This document shows positions 17,597-30,400 of a stretch of 44,877 nt of DNA, piece by piece. The stretch's first letter is position 1, and the number at the start of each line of letters is the position of its first letter. The position numbers and the translations under genes were made by a program. The stretch covers positions 1-44,877 of the forward strand of contig BLSF01000130.1 of assembly GCA_012862575.1 (NCBI GenBank), given 5' to 3'. This DNA is from Parietichytrium sp. I65-24A. Lineage: Eukaryota > Sar > Bigyra > Thraustochytrida > Thraustochytriidae. The notes beneath the pieces are model-generated. The model was not told where the DNA came from. It searched no databases and saw only the letters and a program-made list of their open reading frames with translations.

Positions 17597-20500
17597 ATGG
17601 CGTGGCGGAAACAAGTGCAAGCGAGCCAGCTTGCGCTCGAGGAAGGAGACGCAGCGAAAAGCTTGAAGGTATGTTTGTAACTTTTTGATGGTGTCTGCGG
17701 TTGCTCGATGAATAGATGAATAGATGAATAGATGAATAGAAGAATAGAAGCTGAATGTTGTTATGTGCGAACACTGGTGTCAACGCAGCTCGCGGAAGAA
17801 GCGTTGGAGTCCAGCGATGGGAAAGAAAATGCTAGGCTTTGGCTTCTCGCTGGGCGAGCAGCGCTTGAGGCGAAAAAGTACGACCCTGCAATAGAGTACC
17901 TCACGAAAGCTTCGGAGATGGAGGATGGTTTCATGCCCACCTTTCTTCATCTCGCATTGGCGTTTGAGGCGGTTGGTAGATCTCGGGAACTCGCCATGGT
18001 GCGCCAAAAACAGTTTGCGATTGCGAGCGCCAAGGGAAATGCAGCCAAGGCCGCTCAGTTCTCTGCTCAAGCTGCTCAATCCTTGGAGGACTCGAGGCAG
18101 TTTCAAGAATCGCTAGAGGAGCACGTCAGGGTTATTGGAATGGTTGACGGCCTGGAGCAAGCGACGGACCCAGAGGTACATGATCTGCTGCAACTTCGCG
18201 AAAATGCCTATGACGCTGTCACAAGAATTCAAATCTCATATTTGTACAAGAGGACAAGCCCTGAAATGTTCTCCCGCTGTGCGAGAAATTTCGTGCGGCA
18301 AAAGCTTGAGCAGTTTGATCCTAATGCGGCAGTACCTGAGATCAGATTGACATTGTCTCAAGCGGTTCTCTCCGCAATCTGCATATTGTTCGACAAACCT
18401 GCTGAGATGAGGGACTTCTGCGACTCTGTTTCGGCGATGATAGAAAAGTTAGGACAATCAGAAGATATTGAAGCCTTCCGCGCGTGGTGTCACGCCTTAA
18501 ACACACTAATGCTTTGGGCTTTTGAGGACAAAGCTCTCGATTTGAAAATTGCGCAAGATTGTGCGATAAAAGTCTTGTCGTCAACCTCGCAGCATCGACC
18601 AGATGCGGCATTTCAGTTTGCTAGCTGGCGAGCTTGGGCGGTGATCTCGTTCGGCCTCCACAAATCGGGACACATCAGCGAGGCGCGAAAAGCGAATGAC
18701 CTTTCCGTCTCTCATCTGAAAATCTCGAGGGAAAGCCATATCATCGCGGTTGCGGAACTACAGCGCAGAAAAGAAGAGGACAAACCAGTTCAGAAGAAGG
18801 TGTTCATTTTTGGCAGTTCAGAGCCAAAGCCCGAAACCGATGAAGAGCGAGCTGCCCGAATTTTAAAGGAAAAACGGGAATTCCATGAAAAAGATCTCCA
18901 AATTCTGAGGAAATCTCTCGCGACGTCCTCTGTTCGGCTCTGGATCGTTCGCAGTGATTTGTTCGCCAGATGGTTCTTTCAAGGCTCTGCTGGTTTTATG
19001 CAAGACATGCAGAGCGTGGCGCGTTTCTCAAAAGAAGGCCTGCAAGAGATTGAGAACTTTAGTTCCTTTCGCATCATACAGACGGACCCAGCGAGCAAGG
19101 CAAGGTGCTTAAGTTTTGCGCTTGAAGCGTGTAGTCATCTTGCATCAATTAATGGACTTGTGTTGCCCGCCAAATACGCCGCGGAGCTCGATGCATTTTC
19201 TGCAGAGTCTGGCATCACAGACCAGCACACAAAATACGCGGTTGCAAACTTTCGGGTCGCTGAATTCGACCTTCTATCGAGAGATGAATCCAAGCTTGAG
19301 GACGGTGTGCAACTTTTAAAGGTTTGCTGCGATGGGCCGGACAAACTCATCGCCCGACACGCTCTCGGCCTACTTGCTCTCGTATCGATTCACCGAGCAA
19401 ATGCAGAGCAGAATGACTCATCAATTGCCCGAGAAGGTGGTGCCTTCATAACCAAAGCGCTGCAATTAAATCCTGGCGAACCACAGTCGGGAGATGAAGT
19501 TTTGAAGTTGTCTTGCTCTTTTTTGGAGAAGGAAAGCAGCAGATTGGCGCGCGCTACCGCTAATGTCCCTTGGCTTTTGAGCATACAAGGGAGACTTTTG
19601 TACCTCGTTGGGCAACTACAGCACGCTCGCGACACGCTCATGAAAGCTGTTCAGCAAGACGGGACCTTAGCGAGCGCTTTCTCTACTTTGGGTCTCATAT
19701 TTGAGCTGGCGATGAAGGATGCTGCGAAAGCTCGAAAATGTTACGAGAAAGCTTTCCTCATGGAGCCGACTAGCTTAGTCAACCTAAAGAGCCTCGTGCG
19801 CAGTTATTCAAAGGAGCCTGCCGTATTAGAAAATGCTTTGAACCGGTCAGTGACGGAGATTCAGTCTTTGGCTAAACGCGGATGCGAAATCGGGCAAGGA
19901 ACCTCCTACGCAACCACACTAGATTATGCATGGACAACTCTCGGGCGGTACAACATGCAGGCAAATAAATTTTCTGAAGCGGCGTCGTGCTTTCAAAAGT
20001 CGACTACAATTGATCCCGACTCTCCTGCAGCCTGGCAGGGGCTTGGAGACGCGTATCGGAAAATGGGTCGTTTCACAGCAGCAGGCCGAGCTTTCGCGGA
20101 ATCTGAAAGGCTGTACTCAGCGAAAGGGCACATCGGCGCAGACCGAGCGTATTCGCTGTTCCAGCTTGGCCGCATTCTCGCGATGGTTCATCAGTCCGCG
20201 ACTGGGCTTGAGTACTTGAATCGTTCTTACGAGATGTGTCCTCGCCCGATCACGTCCTGGGCCATCGCAAAGGTGCGGTTCCTGTTAGCGAAGGACCTCG
20301 CCAAGGATGGGCGGTGGGGTGGCGCCGTAGAGCACGCTTTGTGTGCGGTCGAAACTCTTGAAAAAGGTGAAGCGCACTCGATGCAAGAATATCAAGCCAC
20401 TCATCAGCTCGAAGGTGATCTGTGGTCGTTTTTGGCGACGCAAGTCTCTGATCAGTGGATTGCCGACATCCCGTCGTCCGACGACAGTGGTTCCGATGGT

Positions 20501-22738
20501 CGAGAAATCTGCCATAAACGAGCAATGAAGAGTTATGCTAAAATGGCACATCAGCGGCCTTGGGAAAAGTCAACTTGGGCCAAGATGGCGGAGCATTCCG
20601 TTAACCATATGCGGCAGCAGGTGTTAAGCAAGCACCTGGCTGATGCGCGCAGGTCCGTTCGGCATCTTCCAAAGCGACTGGCTGAAATCTGCGTTACGCT
20701 TGACCCAACCGATGACCACTGCTGGAATTTGCTGGCTACTGTGTTTGCGTTCATGCTTTGCACGACCAAGCTCGGTGAAAATGATGTCGCGGCGAGCGAA
20801 GAAGACCTCAGTGAACTCTTCTCGCTGACCCAGCATTGTTTTGTTCGCGCTCTTCAGTTGGATAACTTCAAAAACGCCTCCGCTTGGAACAATTTCGCAG
20901 CATTTTTGGTGTGTTTTGGCCATAAAACCTTATCTGCTGACGTGCTGAGCCACGCTCCCATGGACGAAACTGTCTCGCCTGCCTCTTGGTTCATTCGTGC
21001 AAAGAACACTCAGGGCGAGGACTGCACCGATAAAGTGGTCGCAAGCTTGGAGTGCGCGATTGACGCAGCCGGAGAAGGGGTACTGTCACCAGCAAATTTG
21101 CAACCTCTGCTTTCTTATGCAGCCACCCTTCTGCTTAAGGGCAGTTTGTCGAAGTTAAAGACCAGTGAATGGGTGAAGCTTGAACAAGTATTAAGACGAT
21201 TCCAAGCCCGGTGCAACTCCAATTCTCTCGCCCTGATTCTATGGGGTCTCGCGCTACGAGCGCGGGGCTGCCTGAAGCACGCTGTGGAGGCCTTTCGAGG
21301 TGTCGACGAGTCGTTCTTCACCATTGTCGAGCCATTTCTCCTTGAAGAGTGTGCTCAACTTGAGCCTGCATCTGTGGTTCGTCAAAGTGACGAGGCGATG
21401 GCTTGTGCAAAAGGCTTGCTTCGTTCCGGTGCATTGGGTAAACTGAGCGATTTTTTGAGCTCTCAAAAAGATTGTCTGTCCGCGAACCCCGAGTGGCCAT
21501 TCCTCAACTACGTTTGCTCGCCAACAGACGACTGGGCAGATCAGTGCATCGCAAACGATGTTGAACGTTTTGCCAAGGTTGTTATAAAACTCAAGCAATC
21601 GGATCACGCCAAAAAGTGCCTTTCAAAGTCTCTTTCAAGCGAGTCGTCCAGTGCTCTGCGGATGTTCCTTGCAAACCTGAGCGACCCTTGCCGGGCGAGC
21701 GTGATCGAGAGTCTTCAAGCACTGCGCAGCTCGCCTTGGAAAGCTTCAAGTTGGACGCAGTGCGGTGAAGTCGCTCTTCGGTATGCCACCGAGCCGATCT
21801 CGAAGTCGTCGAATGGGTGGGCACTCAGCGTGTCAGTTTCTTGTGGGGTAGCGTCGCAAGCGATTCAAAGCGCCGCCGACCCAGCAGATGTCTCTGCAAC
21901 CGAAAAGCTTCGCACGTGCCGTTTGCTCGCACAATCTCTTTACATGGATGGTAGATATGACAGCGCGCATTCGGTCGCAAGAAGATGCTACAAGGATATG
22001 CCCTACAGCCGCGAAGCAATGAGGCTATTCGCATCCTCATTGTTGTCTCGTGGAATTTTGTCTGGCGCGAAGCCTTACCTGGAATTAGCGGCTTCGTTTT
22101 ACAAGCGCTTTTGCTCGGGCTCAAATGCAGCAGACTCGCGACAGGCTTTGTTGGATCTGCTTTCCCTCGCTTATGCGCAGCTGTATACAGGAATGGACGT
22201 CCTTCAAACTTGCGAAAAGCTCGAAAAGTTGTGCGCTTCTCTCGGGAAGAGTGACAAAGGTATTGCCGCGTTAGCGCTCACAATATCTGCTCGGCATCAC
22301 TATCGGCAAGGGGATTTCAAAAGTTGCATGGAAAGCTTTGTACAGGCGTTGCGCTACGCACCGAGCTCGTTTTACATTTGGACTGAGGCTGCAATTTTCA
22401 CGCAGGAATTCGACACCAAGATGGCCAGTTTCTGTCTCGCAAAGGCAAAGCAATGCCTTGCTGAAGACGATGCTCTATTCGTGGTGGCAGAACTCAATAT
22501 CGGGGTCTATGCCGCAGCTACGGAGGGCTGTTTACATGCGCTGGAGTCTCTCCGTGCGCTGGAACAACAGTGGCCGGAGAATATTAATCTGAAGCTGGTG
22601 TCGGCTTGGGTCACATTGCTCTCCGGTGAGCCAAAGTGCAGGAAGACTGCAGCATTTGCCACCAAGAAGGTTTTGGCACTCGATCCAGAGAACCAAATTG
22701 CGGCTGCTATTCTCGAGAAGTGCGAAGCTGCGCGCTGA
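17597..22738 (+). CDS. SKI3: Ski3/TTC37-like TPR protein (2 exons)
   Basis: I join 17597-17668 and 17789-22738 (phase 0), giving 1673 residues. The first exon supplies the start of the first TPR (MAWRKQVQASQLALEEG, then AKSLK joined to LAEEALESSDGK). The protein is TPR repeats throughout. The clearest are around 40-75, 640-690 (STLGLIFELAM, then AKARKCYEKAFLMEPTS) and 735-790 (AWTTLGRYNMQANKFSEAAS, then WQGLGDAYRKMGRFTAAGRA). Order and length resemble TTC37/Ski3, the scaffold that joins the Ski2 helicase and Ski8 and feeds mRNA to the cytoplasmic exosome. A highly charged insert lies at about 340-380. Without splicing, the first exon meets a stop after three codons, and the second exon alone would lack half a TPR. 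Confidence 0.8.
17669..17788 (+). other. SKI3 intron with 8-bp repeat
   Basis: The 120-nt intron has GTATGT donor and ACGCAG acceptor. About a third of it is an octamer repeat (GAATAGAT units, 17709-17750), decaying to GAATAGAA at the 3' side. Confidence 0.8.
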
Positions 22739-23071
22739 AAACATTGATCTCTCTCGCAGTGCCTATTGGAGATGGCGAGCCTCCTTCAAGATGTGCCCTT
22801 GAAAGGTTCTCCTCTCCGCCTTATTCTGAAAAGTGACTGAAAAAAGATTATGTTTCGAATAAACTGTTCCAAGTGATTTTGATTGAGAGAAAGATAGCTC
22901 TAGCTCTAGACGTTCAATAACGAACATGGCAAGCGCGTGGCTCGCCCAAGGTTGTGGCCGCGATGCGTACGTAGGATACATTCGACACAAGTCTGCAAGG
23001 TCTCAAGATGAGAGAAGTGAAGCGCGCTCTCCGCCCCCGAAATGCTCGGGATAATAGGACTGAAATAAACT
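22739..23071. other. Convergent spacer SKI3 / CFAP45
   Basis: 333 bp between two stop codons. AATAAA-like signals (GAATAAAC near 22857, GAAATAAAC near 23062) could direct polyadenylation. Nothing else is seen. Confidence 0.5.
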
Positions 23072-24601
23072 TTAATTCAGAGTAACCTTCATGCGAGCGA
23101 CTTCAGCGCGGAATTTCTCCGGGATCTCTCCGTCTGCCATTTCTTTCAGGATAGCCTCCTTCTTCTTCTCGACCATGCGCAAGAAGCGGTTGTTTTCTTG
23201 CTTGAGGCGCTCTCCTTCGAGTCGAGCTTCTTGTTTCTTAGCGGCGCGGTCTTGCTCGCGGGCGTTCATCTGCTCACGAAGTTCGCGCTGATGACGACGA
23301 TTTGCTTCCTGCTCCTTAAGCGCGATCTCATCAATTCTGGCCTGTACCTCGGCATTTTCGCGATTAATCTTGTGCCACTCTTCCTTGTCGGCAAGAGCGA
23401 GGCGCTTGAGGTTCTCAATCTTACGTTGCTGCTGCTCTTCGCGGGCACGCTGGAGTTCTTCAAGCTGTGCGCGTTGCTTTTCCTGCAACTGCTTTGCCTT
23501 GGTGCGCTCCTTGCGCTCCTGCTCCTGCTGGTGCCTCTTGGCCCTAAGAGCATCTTGCTCGGCACGGTTGTCCTGGGATCGCTTCATCTGTGACGCAAGC
23601 TCGTAGAATTCCTTGTCCTTGGCTGCCTTGATAGCTTCTTTCTCTGCCTCCAAAGCCTCCTCCTTCTTGCGCTTTGCCTCCTGCCAGCGCAATATACGCT
23701 CGTCCTCCTCTTTCTCCTCTAGTTTGCGAATGCTCTTTTGCCGAACCGCAGCTTCATTCGCGGCGAGCACCTCCTCGAGAAGCATCTTGCTTTCCACTTG
23801 GTGCTGCTGGCGCTTGCGCTTGGCTTCCTCCTCCTGTCTCCTGATCATGGCCTTCATCTGTTCGCCTTCCTGCTGCAGCAGCTCCTCCTCAATAAGCCTC
23901 TGTCGCTCGCGCTCTTCGATCTGGTACCTGATCTGCTTGGCATCTTCGCGCTGCTGCTTTTCGCGAAGCCTCTTGGCCTGCTCCGTGCGTTGCAGATCTT
24001 TGAGACGGTCGATCTCCATTAGGATATCCTGGCGTTCCTCGAATGCTTTCTCCTCCTTGCCCTTGAGCTTGTTCTCGTCAATCTGCGCCTCGCGAATCTT
24101 GGCGCACTGGGCATACATCATCTTGCGTCGCATGGTCTTGACCTGGTCCAGCGCCTCGATGCGCATGTCCGCCGCGCGAGCGAGCGTGGCATTTCCTTTG
24201 GCGAAGTCCTCCTCCTCCTCGGCGGTCATGACGGTGTTGCTCTTCCGCTCGGCCTCTAGCTGCAACATGCGTTCCTTGCGAGCTTGCGCCTTGGCCATCT
24301 TGAGCTTGCGAGCTTCGTCTTCTTCGCGCTGCTTGAGCTCCCTCTCTCTCTGGGACACCAGGATCGACCTGGCGCGCATGCCATCGAGCTGCTGCTTGGA
24401 GATCACCACGTCCTGCTTGCTCTCGCCTTCGTGCCTCGCATCGCGAGCGACCAAGCCCTTCTCGCGCTTTTCGCGCAGTCTGCTCACGCTATTTTTCTCC
24501 GTGGAAGCGAATAAGGTCTCATCCACTTCGCGGCCCGATGATACGCGGCGGTATCGGCCGCCGGAACCGCCACTGCGCACGCTCCTCCTGTCCGACATCA
24601 T
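23072..24601 (-). CDS. CFAP45: Cilia- and flagella-associated protein 45
   Basis: The 509-residue, almost entirely coiled-coil protein is rich in Glu, Lys, Arg and Gln. Its landmarks match CFAP45 (CCDC19), a microtubule inner protein of axonemal doublets: RYRRVSSGREVDETLFAST near the N-terminus, a TAEEEEDFAKGNATLARAAD region, KMMYAQCAKIREAQI, the conserved RAEQDALRAKR stretch, and the ending GEIPEKFRAEVARMKVTLN, which parallels the vertebrate C-terminus. The length is close to the human protein. Two adjacent ATGs (24601 and 24598) are possible starts; the frame is open further upstream but without ATG. It shows that this organism makes motile cilia. It converges with SKI3 and diverges from the 494-residue unknown gene. 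Confidence 0.9.
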   Translation of the reverse strand: MMSDRRSVRSGGSGGRYRRVSSGREVDETLFASTEKNSVSRLREKREKGLVARDARHEGESKQDVVISKQQLDGMRARSILVSQRERELKQREEDEARKLKMAKAQARKERMLQLEAERKSNTVMTAEEEEDFAKGNATLARAADMRIEALDQVKTMRRKMMYAQCAKIREAQIDENKLKGKEEKAFEERQDILMEIDRLKDLQRTEQAKRLREKQQREDAKQIRYQIEERERQRLIEEELLQQEGEQMKAMIRRQEEEAKRKRQQHQVESKMLLEEVLAANEAAVRQKSIRKLEEKEEDERILRWQEAKRKKEEALEAEKEAIKAAKDKEFYELASQMKRSQDNRAEQDALRAKRHQQEQERKERTKAKQLQEKQRAQLEELQRAREEQQQRKIENLKRLALADKEEWHKINRENAEVQARIDEIALKEQEANRRHQRELREQMNAREQDRAAKKQEARLEGERLKQENNRFLRMVEKKKEAILKEMADGEIPEKFRAEVARMKVTLN

Positions 24602-25851
24602 CCTTGCTGCCTCGTTCGGCGCTCTCGAGATCTCTCCGCGTTCAAATGCACAATCTGCCACCTCCGCCTTCCTGCCGCGCGAATGGTCAATGCCTTTTGC
24701 TCGCTGCCTGCTGCCTGCTGCCTGCTATTTGCCAGAGGAACACTGCAAGCAATGGCTCTGAGTTGGGCCGGCGAGATTGTGGCGGAGTGAGTGAGGAATA
24801 ACGCGATTGTAGTGCTCTTCCGACTTGTGTATCTCTGGCTGGCACTTGCTCGTCTACTTGTTCGCCTATCTCTGCGCAAGCTCGTGAACGGACCTGACCT
24901 GGGAGTACATCTATCACTCAGGCGGCTCCAACGAATCGATTTGGGCGATTATTGTGCGGATTGTGGAGAAACTTTCACTCGGACAGACAGACAGACAGAA
25001 TGTGAAGGCTCACCGGACCTCGCTGCGGTGGGAGCAGGCTCTTCTCCTACAATCCTACGATGGCATCGGCCAGTTCGCCTTAGCGCGCAGCAACGACTAC
25101 TTTCCGATAAATGAAAAATTCTTTCATCTCAAAAGAACAAAAACAAATCATTTTAATGTAAACGGACTCTAAAGATCATTTCGTCGACGAGCCTTCTTTC
25201 CATCTCGGCGCAGTGGAAGCGGAAGACGTGCCACACGCGAAATTCTTTCTTCACACGCCAGATTTCCATCAGACAATAGTTGCGTTCGTCACCGATAAGC
25301 AAATCTTTGGGGCTTGCAAAGCGGCCTCATCTCTCATCTCTCATCCTCCTCAAACCAAACGCTACAGATTCATTATTATTTCTGAAATCTGAAATCTGAA
25401 TTCTGAACAATTGTAAGAGCAACGGATCTACGCGAGATCCGTTACAACCCTAACCGTTTCAGTCAGATTAGCTTAGGGTTTGCGGAGCGCACAATCTTCT
25501 TCCATGTGTCTTCGTTTTCGCAAGTTTTCGCTAGAACGTGACGATTTCATCGCGTTTTGATTGAACATTCTTTTTCTTCTGCTGTGAGCTCGGACCATTT
25601 GAAGACGCACTCTTCTCGGCGTCTTTTGCCTGCAAAGTAGTGGTCGGTGACATAGACTGTGGGGCGCAATCGTTGCGAGGTTTGGTGAGTGTGTCGAGCA
25701 GGGAGCGAGAAGACTGTGTCACGTGGCTTGTTGTTTAGAACACATGTGGTGACGAGTGTCCACGGGCTGAAGCTGCAAGCTGCTCGCGAATTGTGCGATG
25801 CCAAGCCTCTCTCAGGTGGTAGCGTGGATTCCCACGAGATAGACCAGATAG
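24602..25851. other. Divergent spacer CFAP45 / unknown gene
   Basis: This 1.25-kb region contains TGCCTGC units near 24700-24725, (ACAG)n at 24983-24998, and AATTCTG-type repeats at 25379-25408. The sequence after 25420 should hold the promoter of the plus-strand gene. I see no further gene. Confidence 0.5.
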
Positions 25852-27336
25852 ATGTTCTGGGGCGCTGCAAATGGAGAGGAAAAGATTGGGACGACGGGAG
25901 CTGAAGAGTGCGATGAAGACTTTGACTGGAAGAATCTTGTAGGCGAGGACATTCATAACGCGGCAAAGCACTTGAAGCGCGTCCTCGACCTGGCTGTTCT
26001 TCGCACAAGGCGCGAGATAAACAGAGTTCAGAGCTCGCAGCTTTCGCTCTTTGATCCATTTTACAACTCCGCGACGGAAGACAAGCTCATCCCTCGCTCG
26101 GTCCTCAGTGAGCACAAGGATCACTTTCTGGAGCTTGAAAAGCTGCAGGAGAATGAGCAATTGAAGAAAGGTCGAGCCAAGAACATCTCGTACCAAGTCC
26201 TTGATGAGGTCAAGTACCCCTTCGATCGGACCTCCCGTCCAAGTGGGCAGGCTCGGAGGTCAACAAAGCGGAGCACTGGGGGAAGTAAAGCGAGGCAATA
26301 TAGCAACGAGCTAAAGCCGAAATGGCGGTCGGTTCTTGATGACAACGAGGACGAACAAATCAAAGTCGAGTATATGACTAAATTCCACAAATATGGGTCA
26401 AAATTTTCTGGCCTTGCACGGGAAAAACTTGACTGGGTTGGTCAGAGCAAATCTAATCACTCTGTTCGATTGAAGCGTCTTGAACATCTCTTGACTATCT
26501 TCGAGAAAATACAGACCGACAATTTCAAGGAGGAAAGATCCGTGTACGAGGTTTTCGCAGACCCAGTTGTTGTCAAACACAAAATTTTACAGATTGCGAA
26601 GGAGCGCATGGAGAAGGCGGATATGATAATGAGGTTACTTGAAGACTACAAGCTGGTTTCCGGTATCGAGGTCGCACAGTACCTTCAGAGCTCGAATGAA
26701 ATATTTGAAGAGCAGATTGACGTGTCGATGCAACGCTATCCCTCTTTACGTCGCGCGCTTGAACCCAGTGACATGGACGTGGCTGAGAGCATTCCTCGCG
26801 CAAATTCCTCCGTTCCTAGCCGACGAGCAGCCACCTCTTCAAACGTATCATCAAGCTCTGGTTCCATCCAGGGGCGGGATTCTCGACCATGGACAGCAAC
26901 GGAGGCAAGTTCAATGCAATCACACCAAACCAGAGTTTTGTCTCCTACAAAGGCCGAGCAACGGGTGCTGGGCCTCTCACAGAGCGAAGCCCTTTTAGCC
27001 ATCCAGCGCCGTAAAAACGAGAGCCTTCAGTTCGTCTCTCAAGCTAGACAGTTTGATGGAAAAGTAAAACCTGAATCTCGCAAATCAAGCAGAGGCCGTC
27101 GCCCCAAGTCACGAGCAAGTACGTCCTTTCAAACGAAGCCAGTTCAACAATATGGTGGCTGGGGCGACACAATTTCGTTTGCTGCCGAAGAGATTTTGTC
27201 AAATCGTGGGCATTTGCACAAATCTGAACGGCCAGTCTCGTTGGGATCCGACCTTCTTGTAGGTCACAGGGTGGACAAAATGAATTCGAAAGTTCAAATG
27301 TACTCTAGCATATTTAAACGTGCGATGCACGTGTGA
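25852..27336 (+). CDS. Unrecognised 494-residue hydrophilic protein
   Basis: I do not recognise this protein. It is soluble and charged. It has a mixed-charge, mainly helical N-terminal region (about 25-115), a basic low-complexity linker (130-150), a second helical region (165-290, with KLDWVGQSKSNHSVRLKRLE and KHKILQIAKERMEKADMIMR), a Ser-rich disordered stretch (300-350), and a basic Ser/Arg segment (400-425). There is no signal peptide or membrane segment. Its promoter faces that of CFAP45 and it converges with EFL1 (138 nt between stops). A ciliary or cytoskeletal role is possible from context only. It starts at the first ATG, in a single exon. Confidence 0.7.
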   Translation: MFWGAANGEEKIGTTGAEECDEDFDWKNLVGEDIHNAAKHLKRVLDLAVLRTRREINRVQSSQLSLFDPFYNSATEDKLIPRSVLSEHKDHFLELEKLQENEQLKKGRAKNISYQVLDEVKYPFDRTSRPSGQARRSTKRSTGGSKARQYSNELKPKWRSVLDDNEDEQIKVEYMTKFHKYGSKFSGLAREKLDWVGQSKSNHSVRLKRLEHLLTIFEKIQTDNFKEERSVYEVFADPVVVKHKILQIAKERMEKADMIMRLLEDYKLVSGIEVAQYLQSSNEIFEEQIDVSMQRYPSLRRALEPSDMDVAESIPRANSSVPSRRAATSSNVSSSSGSIQGRDSRPWTATEASSMQSHQTRVLSPTKAEQRVLGLSQSEALLAIQRRKNESLQFVSQARQFDGKVKPESRKSSRGRRPKSRASTSFQTKPVQQYGGWGDTISFAAEEILSNRGHLHKSERPVSLGSDLLVGHRVDKMNSKVQMYSSIFKRAMHV

Positions 27337-27474
27337 GCGCGGCTCTAGTACGTGTTGCAAACCAGCAAAAAAAAAACACGCTTGCGTCGGAGCTTGATTG
27401 TCGAGTAATAACAGTTTATGAACCAAACTTATGTCATCAAATATTGTTTACTGCGGGCCGCTCGACTTGCATGA

Positions 27475-30400
27475 TTACTTCTTCTTCCCGAGGTTGCGCT
27501 GTTTTTCAGCAGCTACGACGACCTTCTCGGAGGTAGATAAACCCTTTCTCTTTCTTATCTCTTGCAAGTACTTGTGAGCCAAGTTGTGGGCTAAATAGCT
27601 CTCTTCGTATCCAGTCTCGCCAAACTCCTCCAGCTCATCCTCGGTCGTCGCTCTGAAGAAGGGATTCTCTTCGATCACGCTCCAATGGCTAAAGACAAGC
27701 TGTGGAGTTGATGCAGCACCAGAAGTTTGCCTGCGCAAGTCATAACCCAGGTTGAAGCTCTCAACGACTGGGATTTCAGCCTCGACGGTGAAGATTGAGG
27801 TACCTTCCCACATGTCTTCGCTGATGATCTTGGCGCGTCGCTTGGAGAGAACACTGTACATTTTCCCGAGCTGGTCACCTTGATGGGATTCTACGTGGCA
27901 CTGCAGCAAGCAGCTCAAGATACCCTCTACTAGTCGCACTTGGCTGCCAGTTTGAACGCCGTGCTCGTGGTGAAGGTGGTGGATGTCTATTGATCTTCGA
28001 ATTGATTCTCGGACGTTGGACATCACCTGCCCGGCAACCGTGGCCTGTTTCTTCTGTCTCATTGCAGCGACTGACTGCTGGTCCGGAAGGTGCATTAAAA
28101 CGTCTTCAATGAGTACACATACCCCCCACAGTGGTTCTTCGCAAATTGGGCCGGCACGACACGCAAGCTGGAAGCCCGCCAAAATTCCAGTGACAACCTC
28201 TTCCCAAAGCTGAGGTGATGCACCTGCAGAATCTGTCAAATCGTTGTCGTCGTCATCTTCTTCAATGATGGCGTCAGAGCCAGTTAAGATTGAGGTTGGT
28301 ACTGCTCGTGAGAGTGCCTTTCGATTACTCTTGTTAATCAGCACGTTGCATCCCACGCCACGGGGACCAAGAGTGAGAAGTCGAGCAAACATTTCTTCAC
28401 CCCACTCATCCCCGGCTTCCATGAATGCCTCCCGCAACTCTTTTTTAACGCGAGCTCTGACATCCTCGATGGATTCGATTCCATCGCCCGCCGAGATGTG
28501 CTTGTCGCTGTCTACTTTTGTGACATCAATTGAGTTTGACGGACTTCTACGATTCGACTTGGATTCGCGTCGCGAAGAAGACCTTCGCGCGAGGACCTGC
28601 ATCGTCTTTTGCGCCTCCTCCTCGATACCACCATCTTCATCGTTGTCTTCGGCGTGCATGGCATCTTCGCTTGCATCAGCTAACCTTACGAGCTGAGGGC
28701 GCAGACGCTCAATGGCTCTGGTGATGACCTCCGGTAGTGGAATTGAACGCACAACGACTCCTATGGAATGATCTGCAGTGCAAGCAACGACTGTACCTCC
28801 TGGAAAGACCTTTTTGCCCAATGCAATCGAAGGTTTCTTCACCTCATGGGCATCGTTTTCTCCATCTCCATCAGGCTGTTTCTCCACTCTTGCAACAACA
28901 TTAGCAGCGTCCGTAAGCTCTTGCGCTGCGTCAAATAGTTGCAAAACGTCAAGCTTTGGAGTCGGAGGCGGAAGTGGGGTCTCCTCAGGGGAGTAGGGAA
29001 CAATCGTCTCCCTGAAGATAGCGATGGGCTTTGAAACCTTGATTTCAATCTTTGCAAACCGGTCTTTGAGATCTTTGACACAGCGTTCCAAATGAAGCTC
29101 TCCAATCGCACCAAGTACATGCTCTCCATTGGGCTGCACACGAACCTCTGCGACAGCATCAGCCCTGTTCAAAAGGCGCAGCCCTTGCGCTAGCTGTGGC
29201 CACTCAAGTGGGTTCTCTGGCTCCAAGGATACACGGAGAATTGGCGCGCTTTGAGATGGCATCTTGCTCAAAGAATAAGCAATTTTGCTGTCCGTGACTG
29301 TCGCTGTCTTGAGAACATCACGGTCGAGGCCAGCGAGTGCCACTATGTTTCCAGCAGGAACAGAAGAAAGGGCGACAAGATCAGTATTCATCATGAGCAT
29401 TGGAACTATTCCTGAGCTGATGAGTGAGGAGTGCCGCTCCTTCTCTTTGTTTCCGGGGATGTACTTGGGTCCAAGGACGTGAACGGGCTGCCCTTCTCTG
29501 GCTGTCCCGCTGAACACTCTTGCAAAAGCTAAAAAGAATTCCGCTTGTGGCTTGTTCTCCTCGCCGGCGCCGCTCTGTACTTCCTCCGACTTGTTTGCGC
29601 CCTCCCCCTCTATTGAGTCACGCTTCAGGCTTTCTTGGTGCAAGGCCTCCAGCTTGGAGATAGCTGGCGCAGAGAGAAGCTTTCTTTCCACCGCAAAGAT
29701 TTTCGTGACGAAAGCAACAAGCGGCCCGCTCGCATCGCAATCGGCGATACTCTTGCGCGTCTTAGCGAGTTGATCCTCAATTTCGAGATTTCCAGCGGTT
29801 TGATCACAGGGCCACAGGATCTCCACCCTTCGAGCTTGCGCGGTGCCCGGGTTTGGAACACATTTCACCACCATGGATAGGACGGCCCGGGTTACAGGAA
29901 GCCATGCGTGCATCACAGCTCGCAGCGCTAGCTTTCCGCCCTTAGAGACGTCACGTTTATTAACTTTGTCGTCCAGGCCGAGGGTGGAAATGATTTTCTC
30001 CAGCTTCTTCGGCTTTGATTCGAGGATAGTCGCGCCGTACACCTGCCAGATACTGCTCAAGATGAACGTTGCAAACATTGGCGGCCGGGATCGCGAAGAC
30101 TGACCTGTCGTGACGCTCGTTTCGATCTGTTTGGATTCTACAATCTTTTTGGTTTTCGCATTGTAGAAGAAGTTTCCCCACAGAGACTTGAGGACCTTGC
30201 GTGGCGGCAAGCCTACTATTTCTGAGACCATAGGTACAAAATCTATCACTCGAAACGCCCAGCTATCCACAGCACTAGCAAACACCACATTGCCTCTCTC
30301 CGGGCTAAAGCTGAGAGCCCGCTCCTCCTCGTCATCGTATTCAAGCATCCAGTCTTCTCCAGTAACTCCGGCCCCCGACACGCCAGAGCCGTCTTCTTCG

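Noticed and set aside
23613-24761. 382-codon Ser/Arg/Leu-rich frame opposite CFAP45
   Set aside because: It is the antisense shadow of a coiled-coil gene whose identity is clear.
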